Of a stretch of 64,000 nucleotides of DNA, positions 23,046 to 32,634 are shown in pieces (within the stretch, counting starts at the first letter, position 1; each line of letters opens with the position of its first letter). The notes under the pieces were generated by a model. It was not told the origin of the DNA and made no database searches. It saw only the letters and a program-made list of their open reading frames with translations. The position numbers and the translations under genes are program-made. Source of the stretch: Nonomuraea dietziae (GTDB lineage: Bacteria > Actinomycetota > Actinomycetes > Streptosporangiales > Streptosporangiaceae); NCBI RefSeq assembly GCF_014195505.1, contig NZ_JACIBV010000001.1:5766001-5830000 (forward strand), in the 5' to 3' direction.

Positions 23046-25712
23046 GTGCCAGCCAACAACGGCAGCGCCGGCGGAAACCGCCTGGTGATCGTCGAGTCGC
23101 CGGCCAAGGCGAAGACGATCGCGGGCTACCTTGGGCGCGGCTACATCGTCGAGTCCAGCATCGGCCACATCCGCGACCTGCCAGAGAAGGCAGATGACAT
23201 CCCCGAGAAGTACAAGGGGGAGGCATGGGCACGCCTCGGCGTCAACGTCGACCATGAATTCGAGCCGCTCTATGTCGTCAATCCCGACAAGAAGGCTCAG
23301 GTCAACAAGCTCAAGCAACTGCTGAAGGACGCCGACGAGCTCTACCTCGCCACTGACGAGGACCGCGAGGGCGAGGCCATCGCGTGGCACCTGCGCGAGG
23401 TGCTCAAGCCCAAGGTGCCCGTGCACCGCATGGTCTTCCACGAGATCACCCCGCAGGCGATCCGCGACGCCGTGGCCAACCCGCGCGACCTCAACCTCCG
23501 GTTGGTCGACGCGCAGGAGACCAGGCGCATCCTCGACCGTCTCTACGGCTACGAGGTCAGCCCCGTGCTGTGGAAGAAGGTCAAGCCTCGTCTGTCCGCC
23601 GGCCGCGTGCAGTCGGTGGCCACTCGCCTGGTGGTGGAGCGTGAGCGTGAGCGCATGGCGTTCACCGCCGCCCACTACTGGGACCTGTCGGCGCTGTTCG
23701 ACTCGGGCAAGCCCGAGGAGACGCCGCGCGACTTCACCGCCACACTGACCGGCGTCGACGGCAAGCGCGTCGCGCAGGGCCGCGACTTCGGCTCCGACGG
23801 GCGCCTCAAGAACGCCAACGTGCTCCACCTGTCCGAGCAGGCCGCCGGTGAGCTGGCGGGGCGGCTCAGGGGCGCGTCGTTCGCCGTCAGGTCGGTGGAG
23901 CGCAAGCCGTACACCCGCAAGCCGTACGCGCCGTTCAGGACGACCACGCTGCAGCAGGAGGCCAGCAGGAAGCTGGGCTTCTCGGCGAAGTACACGATGC
24001 AGGTGGCCCAGCGGCTCTACGAGAACGGTTTCATCACCTACATGCGAACCGACAGCATCACGCTGTCGGAGACCGCTGTCGCCGCCGCCAGGTCACAGGC
24101 CATCAAGCTGTACGGCTCGGCGTACGTGCCCGACAAGCCGCGCTCCTACGCCAGCAAGGTGAAGAACGCGCAGGAGGCCCACGAGGCGATCCGTCCTTCG
24201 GGCGAGGAGTTCCGCACGCCTGGCGAGACCGGGCTGAGCGGCGACATGTTCCGCCTGTACGAGCTGATCTGGCAGCGCACCGTCGCCTCGCAGATGAAGG
24301 ACGCGGTCGGCGAGTCGGTCACCGTGAAGGTCGACGGCGGCGGCGCCGAGTTCACCGCCTCCGGTCGCACGATCACCTTCTACGGCTTCCTGAAGGCGTA
24401 CGTGGAGAGCTCGGACGATCCCTCCACCGACCGCGACGACTCGGAGAAGCGGCTGCCGAACCTGGCCGAGGGCGACCCGCTCGACCTCAGCAGGCTCGAC
24501 GTCTCCTCGCACTCGACCAAGCCGCCCGCCCGCTACACCGAGGCGTCGCTGGTCAAGGAGCTGGAGGACCGCGAGATCGGTCGTCCCTCGACCTACGCGT
24601 CGATCATCGGCACGATCCTCGACAGGGGCTACGTGTTCAAGAAGGGCACCGCGCTGGTGCCCTCCTTCCTGGCCTTCGCGGTGGTCAACCTGCTGGAGCA
24701 GCACTTCGGCAACCTCGTCGACTACGACTTCACCGCCGAGATGGAGAAGGTCCTCGACGACATCGCCAACGACAGGGCCGAGCGCGTTCCCGAGCTGCAG
24801 CGCTTCTACTTCGGCCAGGAGGGCGACGAGGGCCTGAAGGAGATGGTCACCGACCTCGGCGAGATCGACGCCAAGGAGATCAGCTCCTTCCCCATCAGGG
24901 ACAGCGACATCGTGATCAGGGTGGGCCGCTACGGTCCCTACCTCGACCGCGAGGGCGTCCGGGTCAACATCCCCGAGGACATGACGCCCGACGAGCTGAC
25001 CTCGGACAAGGCCGAGGAGCTGTTCTCCCGTCCGACGGGCGACCGCGAGCTGGGCAAGGACCCGGTGAGCGGGAACATGATCGTCGCCAAGGACGGCCGC
25101 TTCGGGCCCTACGTGACCGAGGTCCTGCCCTCCGAGCAGGAGGACGTGGCTCCGAAGAAGCGCACGAAGAAGGCCGACGCTCCGAAGCCGCGCACCAGCT
25201 CGCTGTTCAAGTCGATGTCGCTCGACACCATCACGCTGGACGACGCGCTCAAGCTGCTGTCGATCCCGCGCGTGGTCGGCCAGCTCGACGGCGAGGAGGT
25301 CACCGCGCAGAACGGCAAGTTCGGGCCCTACATCAAGAAGGGCACCGACTCGCGGTCGATCGGCTCGGAGGAAGAGCTGTTCACGATCACGATCGAGCAG
25401 GCCAAGGAGCTGTTCGCGCAGCCCAAGCAGCGCGGTCGCCGTACGGCCGCCGCCGCGCCGCTGCGCGAGCTGGGTGATGACCCCAACTCCAAGAAGCCGG
25501 TCGTGGTCAAGGAGGGCCGTTTCGGGCCCTACGTCACCGACGGGGAGACCAACGCCTCGCTCCGCAAGGGCGACACGGTCGAGGACATCACCATCGAGCG
25601 GGCCGCCGAACTGCTGGCCGAGCGGCGCGAGCGCGCTCCCGCGCCGAAGAAGAAGGCTCCGGCCAAGAAGGCCGCGACCACGACCAGGAAGAAGCCTGCC
25701 GCCAAGTCCTGA
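23046..25712 (+). CDS. topA: DNA topoisomerase I
   Basis: 888 residues of a type IA topoisomerase that relaxes negative supercoils. The Toprim domain opens with LVIVESPAKAKTIAGYLG and has the acidic cluster ATDEDREGEAIAWHL. The active-site Tyr is in FITYMRTDSITLSETA, near residue 337. The C-terminal part has four FGPY-type repeats (GRYGPYL, GRFGPYV, GKFGPYI, GRFGPYV) instead of zinc fingers, and a Lys/Ala-rich tail (KKKAPAKKAATTTRKK), both typical of actinobacteria. GTG 23046 follows AGGAAG. It begins a conserved backbone run with the metallophosphoesterase, MFS-Tmk and holB genes. Confidence 0.97.
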   Translation: MPANNGSAGGNRLVIVESPAKAKTIAGYLGRGYIVESSIGHIRDLPEKADDIPEKYKGEAWARLGVNVDHEFEPLYVVNPDKKAQVNKLKQLLKDADELYLATDEDREGEAIAWHLREVLKPKVPVHRMVFHEITPQAIRDAVANPRDLNLRLVDAQETRRILDRLYGYEVSPVLWKKVKPRLSAGRVQSVATRLVVERERERMAFTAAHYWDLSALFDSGKPEETPRDFTATLTGVDGKRVAQGRDFGSDGRLKNANVLHLSEQAAGELAGRLRGASFAVRSVERKPYTRKPYAPFRTTTLQQEASRKLGFSAKYTMQVAQRLYENGFITYMRTDSITLSETAVAAARSQAIKLYGSAYVPDKPRSYASKVKNAQEAHEAIRPSGEEFRTPGETGLSGDMFRLYELIWQRTVASQMKDAVGESVTVKVDGGGAEFTASGRTITFYGFLKAYVESSDDPSTDRDDSEKRLPNLAEGDPLDLSRLDVSSHSTKPPARYTEASLVKELEDREIGRPSTYASIIGTILDRGYVFKKGTALVPSFLAFAVVNLLEQHFGNLVDYDFTAEMEKVLDDIANDRAERVPELQRFYFGQEGDEGLKEMVTDLGEIDAKEISSFPIRDSDIVIRVGRYGPYLDREGVRVNIPEDMTPDELTSDKAEELFSRPTGDRELGKDPVSGNMIVAKDGRFGPYVTEVLPSEQEDVAPKKRTKKADAPKPRTSSLFKSMSLDTITLDDALKLLSIPRVVGQLDGEEVTAQNGKFGPYIKKGTDSRSIGSEEELFTITIEQAKELFAQPKQRGRRTAAAAPLRELGDDPNSKKPVVVKEGRFGPYVTDGETNASLRKGDTVEDITIERAAELLAERRERAPAPKKKAPAKKAATTTRKKPAAKS

Positions 25713-25767
25713 GAAGGCTCTCAGGGCCGCCAACACGAGTGTCGGTGCCGGCTCGTAGCATGGCGCC

Positions 25768-26979
25768 GTGGTCTTCGGATTGGTGCTGACGCTGGCCGTC
25801 GCAGGGGTGCACTACTACCTGTGGCGGCGGCTGGTGCGCGGCACCACCCGCCCTGGCCGGGCTCGCAGGGTGCTCACCTGGTCGTTGGTCGGGCTCGGCG
25901 CGCTGGTGCCGGTCACGCTGGCGGCCACGAGGTCGGAGTTCGGCCACTGGCTGGCCTGGCCGGGGTTTTTCTGGCTGGCGGTGATGTTCTACCTCGTCGT
26001 CTTCCTCGTGCTGCTGGAGATCCCGAGGGGCGTGGCGGCGGTGCTGCTGCGCCGCAGGGCGCCGATGGTCCAGGCGCTCACAGTGCCGCCTGCCGTACCG
26101 GAGGGGCCGCCTGCCGTACCTCAGGTGCCCGCGGCCGAGCCCGACCTGGTCAGCAGGCGGCTGTTCCTGGGGCGCGCCACGGCCGCGGTAGCGGGCGTCG
26201 GCGCGCTGGCCACGGTCGGGTACGGCATCAGCACCGCGCTCGGCGCGCCGGTGGTGGAGCCGGTCAGGATCGCCCTGCCCAGGCTCGACCCGCGCCTGAG
26301 CGGCCTGCGGTTCGCGGTCGTGAGCGACATCCATCTGGGGCCGCTGACGGGGCTGCGGCACACCGAGCGGATCGTCCGCATGATCAACGAGCTCGACGCC
26401 GACGTGGTGGCGATCGTCGGTGACCTGGTCGACGGCACGGTCGCCGAGCTGGGGCCGCTGGCCGAGCCGCTCAAGGAGCTCCAGTCGCGCTACGGGTCCT
26501 ACTTCGTGACGGGCAACCACGAGTTCTACACGGCCAACGGTCCCGGCGAGTGGATGGCCGAGCTCGAGCGGCTGGACGTGCGGCCGCTGCGCAACGAGCG
26601 GGTGGAGATCATCCATCGGGGAGCGGTGCTCGACCTGGCGGGCGTCGACGACGTCACAGGAGAGCCCGACTTCGAGCGGGCGCTGGGCGGGCGCGACCGG
26701 TCCAGGTCCTCGGTCCTGCTGGCGCACCAGCCGGTCCAGGTGGCCAAGGCGGCCGGCTACGGGGTCGATCTGCAGCTGTCGGGCCACACCCACGGCGGCC
26801 AGATGGTGCCCTTCAACCTGATCGTCCCGATGCAGCAGCCGGTGGTCTCCGGGCTGGCGACCGTCGACGGCGTTCAGGTGTACGTCACGAGAGGGGCGGG
26901 ATTCTGGGGGCCACCGGTACGCGTGGGTGCGCCTCCTGAGATCACGCTGGCCGAACTCACCCACGTGGGGGGTTCCTAG
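25768..26979 (+). CDS. Membrane-anchored metallophosphoesterase
   Basis: 403 residues. Three hydrophobic helices make up the first 100 residues; then comes a twin-arginine-like SRRLFLGRATAAVAG segment with a fourth helix. The calcineurin-like domain starts near residue 185: VVSDIHLGPLTG, IVGDLVDG, VTGNHEFY and LSGHTHGGQ supply the two-metal ligands (D, H, D, N, H, H). It would hydrolyse phosphomonoesters or phospholipid-type substrates at the outer face of the membrane. GTG 25768 is 55 bp after topA, so co-transcription is possible. Confidence 0.9.
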   Translation: MVFGLVLTLAVAGVHYYLWRRLVRGTTRPGRARRVLTWSLVGLGALVPVTLAATRSEFGHWLAWPGFFWLAVMFYLVVFLVLLEIPRGVAAVLLRRRAPMVQALTVPPAVPEGPPAVPQVPAAEPDLVSRRLFLGRATAAVAGVGALATVGYGISTALGAPVVEPVRIALPRLDPRLSGLRFAVVSDIHLGPLTGLRHTERIVRMINELDADVVAIVGDLVDGTVAELGPLAEPLKELQSRYGSYFVTGNHEFYTANGPGEWMAELERLDVRPLRNERVEIIHRGAVLDLAGVDDVTGEPDFERALGGRDRSRSSVLLAHQPVQVAKAAGYGVDLQLSGHTHGGQMVPFNLIVPMQQPVVSGLATVDGVQVYVTRGAGFWGPPVRVGAPPEITLAELTHVGGS

Positions 26980-27052
26980 GTATTACCCTCAGGCCACGAG
27001 CAGCCGGGCATTTCCGGCTCGCCCCCCGAACCCCCCTGGATACGCTACGACC

Positions 27053-29077
27053 ATGACCATCCGCAGACCGGCCCATGTGCTGGCCATCGCTCCCTTTCGC
27101 CGGCTGTGGATGGCCATGTCCGTCTGCAGCCTCGGCGACTGGCTCAACATCCTCGCCCTGACCGCTCTGGCCGGAAACCTGACGGCAGGGCAGGGCTTCC
27201 AGACCCAGTCCCTCGCGGTCGGCGGCGTCTTCCTCGCCAAGATGCTCCCCGCGATCCTGCTCGGGCCGCTGGCGGGGGCGTTCGCCGACCGCTTCGACCG
27301 GCGGCTGACCATGGTCGTGGCCGACCTGTCGCGCTTCGCCCTGGTGCTGACGATCCCGCTGATCGGCGTCTACCAGTGGGTGATCGTCGCGACCCTGCTG
27401 GTCGAGTGCGTGAACCTGTTCTGGGTGCCTGCCAAGGACGCCACGGTGCCCAACCTGGTGCCCAAGGAGCGGCTCGAGCAGGCCAACCAGCTCAACCTGC
27501 TCGTGACGTACGGCACGGCGCCCGTCGCGGCGCTGCTGTTCGCCGTGCTCTCGCTGACCGGGGACATGGCGCGCTCGACCGTGCCCGCGCTGTCGTGGCT
27601 GCAGCCGACGGATCTGGCGCTGGGCATCAACGCGGTCGCCTACCTGGTGTCGGCGGCGCTGATCTTCACGCTGCGCGACCTGCCCAGGCGCGGCGGCGGC
27701 ATCTCGACGCCCTCGGTGCTGAAGCAGATCGTCGAGGGCTGGCGCTTCGTGGGCCGCGACCAGCTGGTGCGCGGGCTGATCGTGGGCATGCTGGGCGCGT
27801 TCGCCGCGGGCGGCGCGGTCATCGGCGTGGCGAAGGTCTATGTCGTCTCGCTGGGTGGCGGCGACGCGGCCTACGGCGTCGTGTTCGGCGCGGTCTTCGT
27901 CGGCATGGCCGCGGGCATGTTCTTCGGGCCGAGGCTGCTGGCCGGGCTGTCGCGGCGGCGGCTGTTCGGGCTGGCGATCACCGTGGCCGGTCTGACGCTG
28001 GCGGCCATCGCGCTCATCCACAACCTGGTGATCGTGGTCATGCTGACCGTGGCGCTCGGCGCCTGCGCGGGCATCGCGTGGATCATCGGCTACACCCTCA
28101 TCGGCCTGGAGGTCGAAGACTCCCTGCGCGGGCGGACGTTCTCCTTTCTGCAGTCCACCGCCCGCGTCACGCTCCTGCTCGTGGTCGCGGTGGCCAGCCC
28201 GGTCGCCGGCCTGTTCGGCACCCACCTGGTGGGCGCCTACGTCTTCGACGGCGCTAATCTGGTGCTGCTGGTCGGCGGAGTGCTCGCGATGGTCGTCGGC
28301 ATGCTGGCGTTGCGCCACATGGACGACAGGCGAGGTGTGCCACTCTCGGAGGACCTGCTCGCCGCGCTGCGCGGCGAGCGTTACGCGCCGGGGGTCGTGG
28401 AAGAAGTGCCGGGGGTGTTCATCGCCTTCGAGGGCGGCGAGGGTTCGGGGAAGACGACGCAGTCGAGGCTGCTGGCGATCTGGCTGCGCGACCAGGGCTT
28501 CGATGTCGTGCAGACGAGGGAGCCAGGCTCGACCAAGGTCGGCATGCGCCTGCGCGCGATCCTGCTCGACGCGGCGGAGAAGGGGCTGTCGGCCAGGGCC
28601 GAGGCGCTGCTCTACGCCGCCGACAGGGCCGAGCACGTCGAGAAGGTGATCAGACCCGCGCTGCACAGGGGGGCGCTGGTGATCACCGACCGCTATGTCG
28701 ACTCCTCACTCGCCTACCAGGGTGCGGGCAGGGCGCTCGATCCCTCCGACGTGTCCAAGGTCAACGCCTGGGCCACGGGCGGCCTCGTGCCGCACCTGAC
28801 CGTGCTGATCGACACCCCGCCCTCGGTCGGGCTGACCAGGCTGGGTGGGGCTGCCGACCGGATCGAGTCCGAGCCGCTCGACTTCCACGAGCGGGTGCGC
28901 AAGGAGTTCCGCTCGCTGGCGGCGGCCGCGCCCGAGCGCTACCTCATGGTCGACGGCACGCTGTCGCAGAATGAGATCAGCAGGATCGTCCAGGACAGAG
29001 TGCGCGAGATCCTGCCCGACCCGGTGCCGAGCGAGTCCGAGGACATCACCGGCACCATGCCCGCCATCCGCGACTAA
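27053..29077 (+). CDS. tmk: MFS transporter fused to thymidylate kinase
   Basis: 674 residues in two domains. Residues 1 to about 430 are an MFS unit with 12 helices (GDWLNILALTALAGNL, LLGPLAGAFADRFDRR). Residues 455 to 665 are dTMP kinase: P-loop FEGGEGSGKTTQSRLL, the DRY motif ITDRYVDSSLAYQGAGR and the TREPGSTKVG segment. It phosphorylates dTMP to dTDP for DNA synthesis. The same fusion occurs in streptomycetes beside topA, so it is a lineage trait and not an assembly error. No other dTMP kinase is in the window. What the MFS half carries is unknown. Start ATG 27053. Confidence 0.92.
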   Translation: MTIRRPAHVLAIAPFRRLWMAMSVCSLGDWLNILALTALAGNLTAGQGFQTQSLAVGGVFLAKMLPAILLGPLAGAFADRFDRRLTMVVADLSRFALVLTIPLIGVYQWVIVATLLVECVNLFWVPAKDATVPNLVPKERLEQANQLNLLVTYGTAPVAALLFAVLSLTGDMARSTVPALSWLQPTDLALGINAVAYLVSAALIFTLRDLPRRGGGISTPSVLKQIVEGWRFVGRDQLVRGLIVGMLGAFAAGGAVIGVAKVYVVSLGGGDAAYGVVFGAVFVGMAAGMFFGPRLLAGLSRRRLFGLAITVAGLTLAAIALIHNLVIVVMLTVALGACAGIAWIIGYTLIGLEVEDSLRGRTFSFLQSTARVTLLLVVAVASPVAGLFGTHLVGAYVFDGANLVLLVGGVLAMVVGMLALRHMDDRRGVPLSEDLLAALRGERYAPGVVEEVPGVFIAFEGGEGSGKTTQSRLLAIWLRDQGFDVVQTREPGSTKVGMRLRAILLDAAEKGLSARAEALLYAADRAEHVEKVIRPALHRGALVITDRYVDSSLAYQGAGRALDPSDVSKVNAWATGGLVPHLTVLIDTPPSVGLTRLGGAADRIESEPLDFHERVRKEFRSLAAAAPERYLMVDGTLSQNEISRIVQDRVREILPDPVPSESEDITGTMPAIRD

Positions 29078-29087
29078 CCTTGGGCCG

Positions 29088-30263
29088 GTGAGCGTCTTCG
29101 ACGACCTGGTGGGCCAGGAGCAGGCTTCAGCCGTACTCTCGCGGGCTGCCCACGCCGCCGCGGAGGCGGTCGCGGGCGGGCGGGGCGCGGGCATGACGCA
29201 CGCCTGGCTCTTCACGGGGCCGCCAGGATCGGGCCGCGAGGACGCGGCGCGGGCGTTCGCCGCGGCGCTGATGTGCCCTTCGGGCGGCTGCGGCCACTGC
29301 GACCAGTGCCATCAGGTGTTGATCGGCTCGCACCCCGACCTCGAGGCCGTCAAGCCGGAGGGGCTGTCCTACAGCGTCAAGCAGACCCGCGAGCTCATCC
29401 TGCGCGCCGCGGGCGCCCCCACCCAGGGCCGGTGGCGGGTCATCCTGTTCGAGAACGCCGACAGGGTCACGGAGTCGGCGGCCAACGCGCTGCTCAAGGC
29501 CATCGAGGAGCCGCCTCCCCGCACGGTCTGGCTGCTGTGCTCGCCCGCTCCCGACGACATGATCATCACGATCAGGTCCAGGTGCAGGGTCGTCAGCCTC
29601 GTCACGCCCTCGGGGGAGGCCGTCGCGCACGTGCTGGCCACCCGCGACGGTGTGCCGTGGGAGATGGCCACCTTCGCCGCGCGGGCCTCCCAGGGCGACC
29701 TCGCCCGTGCCCGCCTGCTCGCTTCCGACGAGGGCGTACGGCGGCGCCGCGACGCCGTGCTGGCGATCCCTCGTTCGCTGAGCGGGGTGGGGGAGTGCAT
29801 CGCGGCGGCCGAGCGGCTGGTGAAGACCGCAGAGGAGGAGGCCGCCGCGGCCACCACGCTCCTCAACGAGAGTGAGACGACGGACCTGCGCAGGCTCTAC
29901 GGGGAGGGCTCCACGGGCAAGGGCCTGAACAGGGGGCTGGTCAGGGGCGGCGCCGGGGCGTTGAGGGAGTTGGAGGACCGGCAGAAGTCGCGCGCCACCC
30001 GCGTGAAGCGCGACTCCCTGGACGGCGCGTTGCTCGAGCTGGTGTCGTACTACCGCGACGTGCTGGCGATGCAGCTCGGAGCGACGGTGGAGCTGGCCAA
30101 CGACGACCATCGGTTCGAGCTCGACTCGATCGCCAAGGGGTCGACGGCCGAGGAGACGCTGCGGCGGATCGATGTGATCATGCAGTGCAGGGAGCGGCTG
30201 GCGGCGAACGTGAACCCGCAGATCGCGGTGGAGGCGATGATGCTGGGCCTGCGCCGTCCGTGA
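29088..30263 (+). CDS. holB: DNA polymerase III subunit delta'
   Basis: 391 residues of the clamp-loader delta' subunit. It opens with VFDDLVGQEQASAVLSRA; the P-loop is degenerate (GPPGSGRED, Arg for Lys), as expected for the non-hydrolysing delta' subunit. A zinc site is present (CPSGGCGHCDQC), followed by NALLKAIEEPPP and the sensor SRCR. The C-terminal domain (NPQIAVEAMMLGLRRP) binds the other clamp-loader subunits. GTG 29088 lies ten bases after the tmk fusion stop, so the two are one operon. Confidence 0.93.
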   Translation: MSVFDDLVGQEQASAVLSRAAHAAAEAVAGGRGAGMTHAWLFTGPPGSGREDAARAFAAALMCPSGGCGHCDQCHQVLIGSHPDLEAVKPEGLSYSVKQTRELILRAAGAPTQGRWRVILFENADRVTESAANALLKAIEEPPPRTVWLLCSPAPDDMIITIRSRCRVVSLVTPSGEAVAHVLATRDGVPWEMATFAARASQGDLARARLLASDEGVRRRRDAVLAIPRSLSGVGECIAAAERLVKTAEEEAAAATTLLNESETTDLRRLYGEGSTGKGLNRGLVRGGAGALRELEDRQKSRATRVKRDSLDGALLELVSYYRDVLAMQLGATVELANDDHRFELDSIAKGSTAEETLRRIDVIMQCRERLAANVNPQIAVEAMMLGLRRP

Positions 30264-30440
30264 CCGGGGTGAGAGGGCACGGGTTTCGCAGTCGGTGATC
30301 TCGGCTCTTTGACGGCGCGGTCCCGCCCGCCGTCTTCACTCGCCGTCTTCTCGCCGGGCACTCGATCGAAGGTTTCCGTCCCAGGGCTCGGCTGAGGCGT
30401 TTCCACCCTCACCGAATGCCTGCGGCGCCAAACTCGCCGC

Positions 30441-30995
30441 ATGACCCGAGCAGCAGATGCCGTCCCCAAGCGTCTCTGTGATGTGGAAGTCGAACTGCTC
30501 CCTCGCCGGGAGCTCGTGGATGTGGCGACACTCTTCGCCGAGCATCACCTGGGCCTCGTACGGCTGGCGCTGATCATGGTCGGCGACCGGGCGACGGCCG
30601 AGGACGTCGTCCAGGAGGCGTTCGCCCGCACTCACGCGGGGCGGGCCAGGCTGCGAGATCCCAGCAGCGCGCTGGCCTACGTCCGCTCGGCCGTGCTGAA
30701 CGGCTGCAGGTCCGTGCTGCGGCGGCGGGCCACGGTGTTCAGGCGGGCGGTGCCGTACGAGCCGCCGGTGTGGTCGGCCGAGAGCGCCGCACTGCTCGGT
30801 GAGGAGCGCAGGGAGGTGCTCGTGGCGCTGCGGGGTTTGCCCCAGCGTCAGCGCGAGGCGCTGACGCTGCGCTACTACTTCGACCTCACCGACCAGGAGG
30901 TGGCCGACGCCATGGGTGTCAGCGGAAGCACCGCCAGATCCACGATCGCCAGGGGCCTGTCCGCCCTGGCCCGCGCACTTGGGGAGGACGCATGA
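30441..30995 (+). CDS. SigE-family ECF-type sigma factor
   Basis: 184 residues. Region 2 is LFAEHHLGLVRLALIMVGD and AEDVVQEAFARTHAG; region 4 is LPQRQREALTLRYYFDLTD followed by MGVSGSTARSTIARGLSAL. The spacing fits the short SigE/ECF-type sigma factors of actinobacteria. It overlaps the next gene by ATGA, so the two are translated together; in this group the partner is normally an inhibitor or sensor. The 177 bp upstream shows no clear self-recognised promoter. The regulon is unknown. Confidence 0.88.
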   Translation: MTRAADAVPKRLCDVEVELLPRRELVDVATLFAEHHLGLVRLALIMVGDRATAEDVVQEAFARTHAGRARLRDPSSALAYVRSAVLNGCRSVLRRRATVFRRAVPYEPPVWSAESAALLGEERREVLVALRGLPQRQREALTLRYYFDLTDQEVADAMGVSGSTARSTIARGLSALARALGEDA

Positions 30996-31642
30996 ACAGC
31001 CCGATGGAGGACCGCCTTCGCGATGCCCTCGTCTCGGCCGGCGCCACGGTCGAGCCCGAGACCCTGACGCCGCTGCGGACACCCGACCGGCACCGGCGTT
31101 TCCGGGTCGATCTGCGCCTGGTAGCGGTGGCCGCCGCGGTGGCCGGTGTGGCCATGTTCCTCATGCTCAGGCCGACGCACCATGACGCTCCCGTGCTGGC
31201 GGCGGGCATGGTGCCGGTGAACTGGAGCGAGGGAGAGCCGGAGATCTCGGTGTTCCTGTGCAAGCCCGACTCCCCGTTTCCCGCCTGCGCGGACGATGTG
31301 CGTCCTGACCGCGGAGCCATCGAACAGGCGCTGCGAGCGAGGCCGGAGGTGAAGTCCGTGGTGTACGAAGATCAGCAGGTCAACTACGAGAGGTTCCGGC
31401 AGTCTCAGGTGGGCAGGGACGGCAAGCTTCTCCAGGCCGTCACAGTCGACGACATGCCCGATGCGTTCCGCCTGAGAATGCGCCAGGGGACCGACTGGTC
31501 GGCGGCGATGGCGGCGGCGAGCGAGCTCGACGGTGTCTCCAGGGTGATCAACCAGGTGTGCGCGGCCAAGCGGGCGGAGCTGTTCGAGATCATCAAGGAG
31601 AAGATCTTCGGACCGGATGACGAGGTCTGCATGACTCCCTAA
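30992..31642 (+). CDS. FtsX-ectodomain-like membrane protein, candidate anti-sigma partner
   Basis: 216 residues. About 45 cytoplasmic residues precede one membrane helix (VAVAAAVAGVAMFLMLRP). The outer part reads EISVFLCKPDSPFPAC, then a segment with RGAIEQALRARPEVKSVVYE and DMPDAFRLRM, the usual signature of the FtsX extracellular domain (FtsX_ECD). No permease helices are present, so it is not FtsX. In FtsX this domain activates peptidoglycan hydrolases. Its start overlaps the sigma factor stop, so a sensor or anti-sigma role is likely, but the short cytoplasmic part has no recognisable zinc anti-sigma motif. Confidence 0.75.
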   Translation: MNSPMEDRLRDALVSAGATVEPETLTPLRTPDRHRRFRVDLRLVAVAAAVAGVAMFLMLRPTHHDAPVLAAGMVPVNWSEGEPEISVFLCKPDSPFPACADDVRPDRGAIEQALRARPEVKSVVYEDQQVNYERFRQSQVGRDGKLLQAVTVDDMPDAFRLRMRQGTDWSAAMAAASELDGVSRVINQVCAAKRAELFEIIKEKIFGPDDEVCMTP

Positions 31643-31718
31643 CGGGGCAGAGCCTCTCGTAGGGTGGGGGCGAAGGCCGTCCGAACCCCCGAGGCCGTCA
31701 GGAGGCGAGCGCGAGCCC

Positions 31719-32570
31719 ATGGGAATGATCATGGCCGTGAGCTTCACCCGTTACGGAAGGCTCTACTACCTCGATCCCGGCGGGCACACCCCCAAGGTGG
31801 GCGACAAGGTGCTGGTGCCCACCGATTCGGGCCCGGAGGTCGCCGAATGTGTGTGGGCGCCGCAGTACACCAGCGAGGAGATCGACGGCCTGCCCGTCTG
31901 CGCGGGGCTCGCCGCCGACGACCACCTCACGCGCGACGAGACCAACAAACGCAGGCGCGCCGAGGCCCGGAGCGTCTCCAAGCGGCTCATCAAGCGCCAC
32001 ACGCTGCCGATGAAGGTGGTGGGCGTCGACTACCTCGACAACGACAACGTCTACACGGTCTACTTCTCCGCCCCGCACCGTGTCGACTTCCGCGCGCTCG
32101 TCCGAGACCTGGCCCGCAACCTGCGGGCCAGGGTCGAGCTGCGGCAGATCGGGCCCCGCGACGAGGCCAGGCTGCAGGGCGGCATCGGGCCGTGCGGGCG
32201 TGACCTGTGCTGCGCCACGTTCCTCAAGGACTTCGAGCCCGTCTCCGTACGCATGGCCAAGGACCAGGACCTCCCGGTCAACCCGCTGCGCATCGCGGGG
32301 GCCTGCGGCAGACTGATGTGCTGCCTGAAGTACGAGCACCCTCTCTACCAGGAGTTCAGGGCCACCGCGCCGCGCGTCGGCCTGGCGGTCGACACGCCTG
32401 AAGGCGCGGGGACCGTGGTGGGGCACAACGTCCCCAGCGACTCGGTGGTGGTCAGGCTCAACGACGGCGGGCGGAGATGCTCGTGCTCGAAGGCCAGCGT
32501 GTGTGCCCCCCGCAAGGCGTACGACTCGACCTACGGCCCCGACGACCAGCCCCCAGCCGGTGAGCCCTGA
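31719..32570 (+). CDS. RicT/PSP1 domain protein
   Basis: 283 residues. After GRLYYLDPGGHTPKVGD, which opens the PSP1 (YaaT) domain, come the cysteine clusters GGIGPCGRDLCCATFL and GACGRLMCCLKYE. In Bacillus the RicT protein of the RicAFT complex carries iron-sulfur clusters and supports RNase Y processing and sporulation. In actinobacteria its partner is not known, and no ricA or ricF gene is nearby. The C-terminal end has two more cysteines (CSCSKASVC). The first of three ATGs (31719, 31725, 31731) is used; AGGAGG precedes. Confidence 0.85.
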   Translation: MGMIMAVSFTRYGRLYYLDPGGHTPKVGDKVLVPTDSGPEVAECVWAPQYTSEEIDGLPVCAGLAADDHLTRDETNKRRRAEARSVSKRLIKRHTLPMKVVGVDYLDNDNVYTVYFSAPHRVDFRALVRDLARNLRARVELRQIGPRDEARLQGGIGPCGRDLCCATFLKDFEPVSVRMAKDQDLPVNPLRIAGACGRLMCCLKYEHPLYQEFRATAPRVGLAVDTPEGAGTVVGHNVPSDSVVVRLNDGGRRCSCSKASVCAPRKAYDSTYGPDDQPPAGEP

Positions 32571-32634
32571 GGACTGACGGACGGACGGCATGCGGTGAAC
32601 GCCGGGTCAGGCCGAGGAGGCGCGAGGGAGTGAC

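Noticed and set aside
24093..25736. A 547-codon antisense frame across topA
   Set aside because: Shadow frame with no motifs; topA is beyond doubt on the other strand.
27053..29077. The MFS-Tmk fusion as an assembly artefact
   Set aside because: The frame is continuous and the same fusion next to topA is known from other actinobacteria.
30992..31642. Naming the protein FtsX
   Set aside because: It has only one helix and lacks the permease part; only the outer domain resembles FtsX.
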